In this document: positions 54,659 to 64,000 of the stretch, piece after piece
Position numbering within the stretch: position 1 is the first letter of the stretch
Layout: every line of letters begins with the position of its first letter
Source: Macquaria australasica
Lineage: Eukaryota; Chordata; Actinopteri; Centrarchiformes; Percichthyidae
DNA length: 64,000 bases
Assembly (NCBI GenBank): GCA_005408345.1
Contig: SEMN01000143.1
Location: 434,001-498,000 of the forward strand
Direction of reading: 5' to 3'
Notes under the pieces: generated by a model
Told to the model about the DNA's origin: nothing
Seen by the model: the letters and a program-made list of their open reading frames with translations, nothing else
Databases searched by the model: none
Translations under genes and position numbers: made by a program

Positions 54659-57639
54659 ATTCGTTCATAAATGTGCAGTTTGAGAGAGTGTGTGTGTGCA
54701 AGATAAACACATTAGTGTGTGCATCAGCATTCATGCAGCCCAGTGTGTGTGATTAGATATTTACTCGGTGCTGCAGTGTGTGATTAAGTGCGGTTTGAAG
54801 CGGTGGCTCTACGCTACACTGCGTCCTGGACTCTGCAATCACAGCAGCACACACAGGTAGAGAGAAAAGCACATCAGAGTGCTGCACCATTTCATATCTG
54901 CTTTGAAGGAGTTTGTCCCATTCATAAACTGATGAGATACCAACATCCCCATGAATAACTTTTAAAAAACAAAAACAAAAAAACAACCCTCTTTAAATGT
55001 CTATTTTGTCATAGAGAAGCTCACTCACTTTGACAGGATTCAAACACACCGTCATAACGTACTCGACAACTTTCCCCAGGTGAAAAGCTGAAAGTTAAAG
55101 GCCGTCACTTTGGCTCTAAAACCCCCAAATGGATTTAAATGAATGTGATTAAAAACTCCCACTCTCTCTTTTTTGTGAGTCTTGGGTGGGGTTTAAATTG
55201 AGAGCATATTGAGACTTAAAGTTGCAATCAGTGATATTTTATTGGCACTTTGCACACAATTACAGACAAAAAGCTGCATACGGCGTCACCATCATTTCAG
55301 TTGCCTTAATCGAACCAAATCTTAAGTAAAGAAGTGAAAGATCCTTCTGGTTTTTGAAGGCTCTGACAAACAATGTTATCCTGCCGATAGAGGTGTCAGA
55401 CTGCACTGACTGAAAGGTAATGACAAACAACCTACAGTATTTTGTCATTTAGTTTTGAGGACTTGTTGCCCACCTCATCTGCACGCAAGCTTGACCACAT
55501 TTGACAGGTCCTGGAGGCAGAAAGTTTTCAGTCTACTGCTGAGTCATAGAAGTTCTCCAGTTTATGAAAAGTCATGTACTTTGTCATCGGGACCATAGCG
55601 GGAACCCTCACAAACTAAACCCTGAAATCTCTAAAGTGGACACCATGTAAACTTTTCAAGAAACAGTTCTCCAGCTTGTTTAACACAACTTCCATCAAGC
55701 AGGACTTTTCTACAAACTAGGTTTTCTAAATGGTACATGTTTGGATTGTATGCTGGAGGCTATGAAGCAAACATCAGTCACTGCAAAACAGCTACTGGAT
55801 ATATTTGAGTATTTCAAACAGATTTACGCATTTGTGACTTTGCAAAAATGCTGTCTGGTAATGGGGTAGGGTTGTCATTTTAAAACAAGTTTATTTTCCC
55901 GGAGAACAGCTGTGTGTCTTACAGATTGTCTCACTAAGAGATAAATCACCACAAAGCAGCCGAGGATATGAAACTCATCTTCCTGTTGAAATTACCAGTT
56001 TCCAAATGTCTCATTCGTGTGTGTGGGAGAAGGACTCTGTCTCTGTGTGTGTCTCATGAGCTACAGTTCGTCCTTCTCCTGTCACCTGCGCCCCACTACA
56101 GGGATCCAGTTTTGATTGACAGGTGTGTGTGTGTGTATGTGTTTGGAAGGTTAAACAAACATACTCTCCTGTCGTTGGACCCCTCAAGCACCACGTTTAC
56201 GTCTCCTTTTCTTTTCCTATCCTTCTCTCCATCTCATTCTCTCTCCCAGTGGGTATATGTGGTTACCTCTGGACTGGCTGAATTCTACAGTGTGTGTTAT
56301 TGTGTGTGGGTAGAAAGAGAGAGACACGCGATGATAGATTTATAGGCCACTCACATATGCTGGAGCAATCAAAGAATCACCCCCGACTCATATCCTCTCT
56401 TCTAATAAAAAACACCAGAGACAGAAGAAAAGAGAGCAGGTGAGAGAACAGACAGATGAAAATGATGGAGACAGAGCTGAATGATGAGAGAGAGAGACAG
56501 AAGGAGAGAAAGAAAGAGAGGAGAAAGAAACAGTGGGAATGAACTGAAAGAATGTTGAAATCGAGTGGGGTTTTTTTTATGAAAGACTGGACGGACTCTT
56601 TAGTCTTTCAGCCCGGTGAGACACAGGAGAAGATGTATAAAAAGACAACAGTAAAGTTCAGATGAGAAATGAGAAAGAAGGGGGACTAGTGGGGAGCGAG
56701 TCAATGAGCATGATTTAATGTGGCTCATCTTTATGAGGTTGTAAGTCTTGTTTTTTTTTTGATGAAAGTGATCTTTAGTTTATAGCCTACCCCACCCCCC
56801 ACCCCCTTCTTGTCTCAGTCTACTCCCCCCTCTTCCTTTCTTCTTCTTCCATCTTCCTCCATCTCCAGCGGTAAATTATACGGTAAAATATCTCTAGAAG
56901 ATATAAAAAGGACGGATGTTTTTCCTTCCATGGTCAGTATTTCACATATCGTTCAGTTTTTTTGTCCATACAATATTGGCAAAGCAAACATTTCAGTGTT
57001 TGCCACTGAGACATTTCTTGATGTGGCCTCTAGGGCAGCTTTAAAGTTCTCCACTGAATATTAATGAGACATTGGCTTTAACAGTATTCACTCCTCTATA
57101 TCACTGAGTTGGAAATTGACTTATTAGTTGGAAATATATTTATTGAGGGGTTTGTGGTCTGAAACCCACACAAAGTTGAGAAATTATGAAGTATAACGTG
57201 ACAAAAACTAATTTCACCAAAGTTCTACTGGAACGTCAGAGGTGGTATGGACCAATCCACATCTCAGATTTGATCAGCAATTAAGTGGAATGACAATTTA
57301 GTCTGATTATCAGGCTACCATCCACTGGCCGAACACTGATATATGTATGGGTGTGACTATACCAAACCTCATATTAAGTTTATACGTCCCTTAAACAACA
57401 TTTCTGAGTGTGTCAGCGTTTTTCAATCGACTGCGCATGACGACTACAGAACTGTCAAGAAAGGCTAAGGTTGATCATAGAAAACTACTTACTGTCGCTG
57501 AGGTTGACATTGTTTGGATTTAATGTTGGTTGCACCAAGAAATGTGTAAAATTTGAACATTTCCAAATTTAGCGCCCCCCAGTGGTAGTATCAAAGAAGA
57601 TCACAGTTCAGGCCAGGGGACCCTGAAATAAATGGGCTG

Positions 57640-57780
57640 AAAGTAACAACTGCCCTCACCAGTTTTCACTAGGATTGTAGCACTTTTGTTTTCAAATAAA
57701 AACGTATGCCATCAGAATAATTAGAAAGATTTTGTAGTCGTATAAAAATGTGCACACTTAATATTACGCTTTAAATATTT
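57640..57780 (-). repeat. Dispersed repeat family B, copy 3
   Basis: On the minus strand it has ATAATTATTCTGATGGCATACG-like sequence split as TTCTGATGGCATACGTTTTT, matching TTTTTATGGCATACGCTTTA in copy 1. Confidence 0.45.
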
Positions 57781-58067
57781 TCAAAAGGAACCCACACAAG
57801 TACGTTTCACACCCATCAAAAACCTGCCTTCCTCACCTTCACTATATTAGAAGAACACAACTTTCTGCATTGTCACTGAACGTTGGCACTGAGTAAATCA
57901 TCAATCAATCAGAAATATCCACTATGAACATATTTCCTGCAGAAATTTAATAACAAGAGCAGGGCTAGCTGTACACATCCAACCCACCACCCAGATTTAT
58001 TCTCCCACTCTAGGGATCAAACTAATGTCTTTCTTAAGTCCATCAATCACTCTATTGAAATTTAGCT

Positions 58068-58535
58068 TTAAAGCTGCACATCAATATTTTCATATTAACA
58101 GTGTAAAAAAATGACTTGTGAAATGATTGTGAAAGGTGTTGCTCGTAGTGATGAACCCACAAAGAATTATCACCAGACTCTACAGACCCCCTCAGACCTT
58201 CAGGGCCTTTTTAACATCTTTCAGCTCATTGTGTTGGTTTTGCAGCTTTGACTGTTTTTACTGCAGCAGGCAGCTGTTTTCAGTCAAAAAAAAAAAAAAA
58301 AAAAAAGCTCTGGTAAACCCACTGTGCGCTACCGGCTCAGAACCAAACAGCAGACAGAGGACAGGAGACAAAAACAGAGCTAAAAGGAGAGTGGATACTG
58401 GACTTACATTCATCAGGCGGACACAAACGCAACTCCAAATGAATGCTAATGTTGCTCCATGTCTGCTGGATGTGTAAATAGGCAACTGGTTGCTTTGCCC
58501 CCAACTAGTCAAAATTTCAGTTAATGCAGGTTTAA
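58068..58535. mobile_element. MITE-like family A, copy 3
   Basis: It starts TTAAAGCTGCA and ends TGCAGGTTTAA. It shares AAGGTGTTGCTCGTAGTGAT with a related stretch in copy 1, and GTCTGCTGGATGTGTAAAT with copies 1 and 2. It carries a run of 21 A at 58286-58306 not present in the other copies. Confidence 0.68.
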
Positions 58536-58879
58536 ATAGGAATAAAACACTTAGATTGATATGAATTCCAATCAGGGGTTCTTTAGAGAACCAAGTGGTT
58601 TATATTAGATTAGTAATTTAGTATTTTATCTGAATAAAATCAGAGGTGACGCTCACTGGTCAATGTCAGATTTTTTGCTGGAAAGATATGTCACATGAAT
58701 TTCTTGAATGTCCACTTAACAGACAAAAATATTCATATTCCAACTACACACATGTTGAACTAATCTTTTCCACGAGTGTGCAAAACGAGAACTTTTATGT
58801 TCACTCTGAGTATTTGAAACTGAAGCTGTTTATTTAGTACGAGAAGAGCTAAAAGAGTGTGAAAATCTGTGACACCAAA

Positions 58880-59120
58880 TACCTTTCTCTTTCTGTCTGT
58901 ACCTCTTTTCCCCCACCTCTCCTCCTTCCCCGTCTCTATCTTTCTCCTCCATCCTCCTTGCTTTCCTTTCTCCTCTCTTCGCTTTCTCATGCATCCTCAC
59001 CATTTGCCCTCTTTCCCTTTTCCTCCTCTCGTCTTTCAGTCTCCCCACCTTTTCCCTCTCTGTTTCTTTTCTCCCGTTTCTGTGTCTCCCCTCTCCCTCA
59101 GCCTTTCTCTCTCTGTCTGT
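58880..59120. repeat. Long pyrimidine tract
   Basis: About 240 bp of nearly pure C/T on the plus strand; several chance frames cross it. Confidence 0.85.
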
Positions 59121-59602
59121 TTAATAAGGAGGGATTGGCGGAGGAGTCGGCCTCTACGCCCCCCTCACTCCACTGAGCCACAGTCTCATTAAGGCAGGAA
59201 ACATGCTGACACACACAGGCACTCATACACACTTTCACTTCATACTGTGGGACTTCATTGGTTACCCATTCCCTTCTTTTCTTTCTTTCTTTCTTTGCTG
59301 TCTATATAATTGTGACCTTTTTCCCCTGAATTCTATTGCTTTTCTTACTTCTGACCTTTTCATTTCTCTGTGAGCATGTGGTTGGTTATGTTTTTTGGCA
59401 CTTTCTCGCTTTATTTGTGCTGACAAACCTTTTCAGTTTTTACCTGCTAAACAGCTTTCTTCTGCTTTACTGATGTTTTCTTTCATTTTACACTTTCATT
59501 TTTCTTTTGTCTCATGTTCTCCATTTCATCTTTAGCTTTGCCTGCAGTTAAACTGATGTAGTGACATGACAACACAGGCTGCCGGGAGCAAGGAGCAACA
59601 TT

Positions 59603-59660
59603 TTATATTTTATTCTATATTCCTATTCCTATTTTCTATATTCTATATTCTATATTCCTA
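59603..59660 (+). repeat. (TTCTATA)n short tandem repeat
   Basis: TATATTCTATATTC and TATTCCTA units repeat over about 58 bp. Confidence 0.8.
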
Positions 59661-60355
59661 AGAACTAGAATCTTGAAAGAAGAAGCTCTTAAACCCTCAA
59701 ATGACATGAAATTCATTCTACAGTAGCTGTGTCTTTAACAACAGAGATTCTTAAACATTTTTAACTCAGGAGTCAAATGAGAATTTTATTCTAAGCTAAT
59801 CTAGGCTAATAAAAATACATTATTTATATTTTTGTGTTCCACGATGAAAAGTCCAAAATATGTTGTTTGTTGTTGCCTTCCATTGTCTTAGTGATTTCCA
59901 AATTTTTCAATTACAATTCACCAAAAAATTGAATTTAGTTTTGCAGTTAGTTCAACATTTGGCTGCACCATTACTAACAAAGACTTAACAGCATTCCCAT
60001 ATGACTCCAGGACTGGATCGTCACACTGGCTTTCTGTTGAATTCAGGACTGAATGATGAATTCTTCGATTTCTTCCAAATGTTTAAGGTATTACACCTTT
60101 TTTTTTTTTTTACTAATCCTGTACAGGTCCACTAGGTGTCTCAGGTAATCAGAACAAGGGTTCCATAGCCAGGAGCTGCCCCTAGCTTACATTCAATTAT
60201 GTATATATTTTATTTATATATTTATTTTAAATGTCCAATGCCAATATTTTTTAAATTCTCACTTTCCATGATATCTGCACATGGCAACTAATATTTGATA
60301 TGGTTAAAATGGGGACGGATTGTGGTTAGGGTCAGAAAAAAAAAAGTCAGTCCTG

Positions 60356-60358
<3 letters not shown>

Positions 60359-60392
<34 letters not shown>
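60359..60392. repeat. (GT)17 microsatellite
   Basis: 34 bp of uninterrupted GT. Confidence 0.95.
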
Positions 60393-60394
<2 letters not shown>

Positions 60395-60456
60395 GTGCAT
60401 ATGCGCGCATTATGTGTGAGCCAGCCTTTACCTTTTGGTGACGCAATTTCTGTATC

Positions 60457-61193
60457 CAGTGTGCAAAATACGGGGGTCTCAGGGGGTCTCGGACCCCCTA
60501 ATTAACAACTAGGACCTCCCGAAGATGGCAAAATCAAATTTTGAGGGGGTCTCAAAATTAAGCTAATTATTTACTATTTATCTGTATTGTAAAATTTGTT
60601 TTCATGTTTAAATATTGAAAGGTAAGGATCAACACAGAAAATGCAACAGATGACAGTGAACAGGCAGCTGCTGATCTGGTTACCGGTGCCGGTTGTAATT
60701 CTGCGGCACAATAATACATTCTGACTCTGCGGTTCCGCTGCTATTCATGATGTCGTGATGATGTGAATCTTTCAGAACAGCTCACAGAGTCAGAAAAGCT
60801 CACAAGGTCAGTTAACAGTTAAATCCCGGTGAGTTAATGAAGGTATCCACGCTGTGCCAGCTGTGCGTAATATTACGCATAGTTTTGGAGAGGTGTGAGT
60901 GCATGTCTATTAAGTTTGTCTGAGCAGCAAACCCAAGTGAAAATGATTTACTGAAAACGTGGAGCTTCTGCCTGTTTTTGATTATTTATCTATTTATTTG
61001 TTAACATTTATTTAGTTCCTCAGTGTTCGCTCTGACATTTTTTTGCCTGTAATCGGAGCAGGTCACCTCCTGAGAACGTTTTTAATAACATTTCTTATTT
61101 TTTCCACTGAGAATGAAAAATAGTGCGTGGCTGATGTGTATGTGTATATATGCCACGAGACCCCCCGATTGTCAAAGAGTATTTTGCACTCTG
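60457..61193. mobile_element. hAT-type non-autonomous transposon, 737 bp
   Basis: The left end CAGTGTGCAAAATAC and the reverse complement of the right end, CAGAGTGCAAAATAC, agree at 14 of 15 bases. Both continue into a GGGGGTCTC block. The element is flanked by a perfect 8-bp duplication TCTGTATC (60449-60456 and 61194-61201), as made by hAT transposases. No transposase frame is present, so it would need a partner in trans. Confidence 0.92.
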
Positions 61194-61714
61194 TCTGTAT
61201 CATATATGTATATGGCCTTATAATGATTATATTATAAAATTAAACAGCTGTCATGAATGATTGTTGATGCATGATTATTGTATGCAAATTAAGCATGGCT
61301 GATGTTTGTGCAGGTCGGACAGGGCAATAGTTAATTTTGATGTGCTGGGGGGGGGCTTTAAAAAGTCAGAAAAAAAAGATATATAAAAACAAAAATATAT
61401 TGTCATTAGTAGCATTAAATTGAAATGAAAGCAATAAAAAAGTAAACAAATAAAAATACTTCTGCTCTATATGATACCCTAGTATAAATACTACACGGCA
61501 GTATATAATACTAATACTACTAATAATAACAAGAAGAATTGATTCACCAACACTCTCTTGATCCACCTAGTTTCTCTCTGTCTCTCTAACCACTCCCCCT
61601 GGTCATGGCAGCTTTGACAGTGAGTGAGGGGAAAGAAAGGCCATGTGGTGTTTCAGATAAGCACAAAGTTCTTCTCTCAGGAACACAACATCCCAAATCA
61701 CTCACTCTCTCTCT

Positions 61715-61715
61715 G

Positions 61716-61744
<29 letters not shown>
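61715..61744. repeat. (CA)15 microsatellite
   Basis: About 30 bp of CA. Confidence 0.95.
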
Positions 61745-61746
<2 letters not shown>

Positions 61747-62739
61747 TACGAACAAAATTAAAGAGCGACTCAAACGCAGAACTCAAAGAGTCAAGTATCA
61801 ATCATTTAACTTCATATTCTGGCTCAGAATTAAGCATGCACGCACACACACTCACACAGTGCAGCTGACAGAGATTGGCCAGGTATTGCAGTATTTGACC
61901 TTTAGATGAAGTTGTATTTGTATATATTTGCATGTTGTGGTAAATGTTCGGCCTCGTGCTGTGGTGGATCAGCTGGTTAAAACCAGCTCCCTCCCACAAA
62001 GGACTTGCACTAAATGACCTCATTCTCACTGCAGCCTAATAAAGAAATTAAAACACTGCAACAACAGCGGGTGGGATTACACTATTGATTTGTTTCAGTG
62101 GCATTTCAAACTATCTCCCTCCTCAACAACGGCACTGACACTGGATGTCATGTCAAGTGGGAGGTTATCTTCAAAGAGCCTGTGGGGGCACTATGACAGC
62201 ATTGTTCCACAGGGGTGTTATCCAACCCAGTGGTGGACATGGCAGTTCTAAATACAGCACTTAGAAAGTACCATAATAATGGCCATAATCATTGCATTCA
62301 GAGTTTCTTGACTTGGACATTGAACAAGAAATCATAGAGAGCATTGAGAAATTAGCAACTTTTGGTGTTTTGGTCCCAAAAGTCAACTTACTGTTACTTA
62401 CTGTTAGATCTGTATCAACAACACCGACGTTCCCCCTGCCTCTGGTGCTCTATTATTCTAACCCTTAAGCTGGCACTATTGTGAGAGGTAGTCCACTAGT
62501 TTAAGATTTAGAGTAAGTTCAACATTTACAAAACGCACATTAACCATAGGTGCAACACTTACTGTAAAATATTGCTTGTTGGGAGATTCATTTATTCACA
62601 GCAACAGTTCGATTCTACCAACAGGAAGCACGCAACCTATAGAAGAGTAAAGAACAAGGTCAGTTAGACCAAAACGTTGTCAATTCAGAGGTTTCGAAAG
62701 TCATCATTATTGGAATAAGTCTCCAAGGACACCTTCACT

Positions 62740-63602
62740 TCCTGGGAACAATCAACCTGAACCAGACTGAGCTTTTGTTCCTTCAGGGTAAGGGATGCTT
62801 GTGCCGCAATCTGTCCACTTCAGAACCGTGGTGTGACACTGAACAGCGAACTGTCACTTTCAGCAAACATTGTAGCAGTAGCTCTCTCCTGTAGATTCCT
62901 CCCATGCAACATCAGGAGGATTCAGCCCTTCCTCACTAGAGAGGTGGCCAAGGTGCTCATCCAGGCACTTGTCATCTCCCGCCTAGACTACTGCAACTCC
63001 CTCCATGCATCTGTCAGCAGATCTCTGGAGCTAGTCCAGATTGTTGCCTCCTGTCTGGTGTTCAACCTCTCCAAGTTTTCCCACACCAATCTGCTTCTCT
63101 GGTCGCCACATTGGCTCCCCGATGCAGCTCACATCCAGTTCAAGACTCTGGTTCTGGTCTACAGGGCATTGAAAGGAACTGCTCCTTTGTTCTTCCAAGC
63201 CATGGTCAAACCCTACTCTCCGGCCCGACCATTGCGCTCTTCTACCTCTGGACGACTGACCACTTTGTCACTCCATTGACCGTGTTGTCTCTGATCTTGG
63301 TCAGGGCTCTATCTGGAATGACCTCCACACTGAAGTTAGGACAGCAGAGTCACTACCATCTTCTGCTGCAGGCTGAAAAGCCACCTCGACTGCACCTCGA
63401 CACCCCGTGTTAGCTCGTACTGACATCTCATTCCATAAGAAAAAAAACCCTCTTGTATTGTACTTGTATTGTAGCACTGAACACACTTTTAGTTGTTTGT
63501 TTGGGAGGTATGCGCCTCCAAATTTTGATGACATCTAGCTCTCATTCCTAAACACTTTTTGTATGTCATTTTGAACAAAATGAACATAATGTAATGTAAT
63601 AA
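62740..63602 (+). pseudogene. LINE fragment, L2/CR1-like, RT C-terminus and 3' end
   Basis: A first frame reads NQTELLFLQGKG from about 62757, then a shift near 62825 leads into an open frame to 63279. That frame has FLPCNIRRIQPFLTREVAKV, VISRLDYCNSL and LLLWSPHWLPDAAHIQFKTL, which are hallmarks of the thumb and C-terminal part of fish L2/CR1-type reverse transcriptases. A further shift follows (ALSGMTSTLKLGQQ in another frame). The tail is A/T-rich and ends near GTAATGTAATAAAG. It is 5'-truncated, as is usual for LINE copies, and not functional. L2 against other CR1-group clades is not settled. Confidence 0.85.
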
Positions 63603-64000
63603 AGAGGTGGTGAGTCACATCATCATCATCATCATCTAAACACTTTAGAGTTTGCTGATTGATCTGACATACGCATCTCTGTAAGGTTCAATGCATTCTA
63701 AGTCTAAGTTTTCTAGACTTCAGTCTTGTAGCAAAACCTGTAATCACATGGATGACTGTGCTGTCATGTTCTTAATTATTACTTAACAAGTAACATAGCC
63801 AAAAAGATAATCCCCGAAAACTTGTCTTTTTCAATGAAGAAGAGAGAAATTACAGATTGTGCTGCTGAGAGAAGATCGCAAAGCCAAGAGGCTTGTGAAA
63901 AATTTCAAGTCAACAGAAACTAAAGAATCAAGACATCTAAGACCGGTGAAGCTGATGGTCCAATTCTACAAGAAGGAAATTGGATTAACAAGATGTAGGA
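63603..64000. other. Window end, no gene seen
   Basis: A short (ATC)n at about 63619-63636 is followed by unremarkable sequence. Confidence 0.6.

Larger units (their letters stand above)
39046..64000. other. Intergenic region, repeat-rich
   Basis: No frame in these 25 kb shows recognisable host protein similarity, and no exon chain could be built. Besides the repeats listed separately, the stretches at 43000-45300, 48800-50430, 51000-53100, 54700-57600 and 59150-60350 show nothing I can name. A moderately complex block at 52530-52640 could be conserved non-coding DNA. The next host gene is presumably beyond the window, though short exons could be missed by eye. Confidence 0.6.

Noticed and set aside
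55968..56345. 125-codon frame starting MKLIFLLKLP
   Set aside because: The hydrophobic start resembles a signal peptide, but the rest is low-complexity and crosses GT-rich DNA; no supporting exon structure.
58859..59192. Two overlapping 105-107 codon frames
   Set aside because: They are translated pyrimidine tract (Ser/Phe/Leu/Pro-rich).
1..64000. CRISPR arrays, operons or prokaryotic systems
   Set aside because: The regular repeats are microsatellites or minisatellites without spacers, and gene structure is eukaryotic.

Overview
The window looks like nuclear DNA of a teleost fish, probably a percomorph. It is intron-rich and full of (CA)n/(GT)n microsatellites and dispersed repeats of kinds common in fish genomes. 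Its one recognisable host gene is a solute-carrier gene best matched to SLC12A9. There is no sign of bacterial or viral gene organisation, and no CRISPR array or operon. All statements come from reading the sequence; no database search was possible.

Layout. At 1-2506 is the 3' part of a Ty3/gypsy LTR retrotransposon. Its open pol frame reads integrase, then reverse transcriptase, then RNase H, the reversed order known from the Gmr1 group, and a 351-bp 3' LTR follows. The element sits in sense orientation in an intron of slc12a9, ending about 125 bp before the next exon. The last seven coding exons of slc12a9 lie on the + strand at 2631-2788, 6449-6531, 15613-15737, 27519-27711, 32137-32311, 33778-33924 and 35996-36954. 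All junctions are GT/AG, all phases agree, and they join into a 612-residue C-terminal part ending at a TGA. The 5' exons lie upstream of the window. A long 3' UTR probably runs to an AATAAA at 39024-39029.

The introns hold decayed mobile DNA: a tRNA-like-headed SINE-type repeat with flanking direct repeats (8301-8660), a LINE reverse-transcriptase scrap (9946-10112), several MITE-like families, an internally deleted hAT transposase gene that keeps a 236-codon open frame (24347-25299), and a 438-bp TIR element inserted into a degenerate minisatellite (34380-35310). One intron begins with a (CA)18 tract five bases from its splice donor.

From about 39.05 kb to the end I see no convincing host exon. 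This tract holds two inverted copies of a ~450-bp repeat (39.5-41.8 kb), fragments of a fish DNA transposon (45.6, 47.6 and 48.4 kb), a 60-bp nested palindrome built of alternating 12-mers and their reverse complements (48092-48151), a hAT-type non-autonomous element with a perfect 8-bp target duplication (60457-61193), and a frameshifted L2/CR1-like LINE fragment (about 62740-63600). Nothing here amounts to a new multi-gene system. The most notable items are the palindrome, the IN-before-RT retrotransposon, the CA-rich splice donor and the short inverted-repeat element families.
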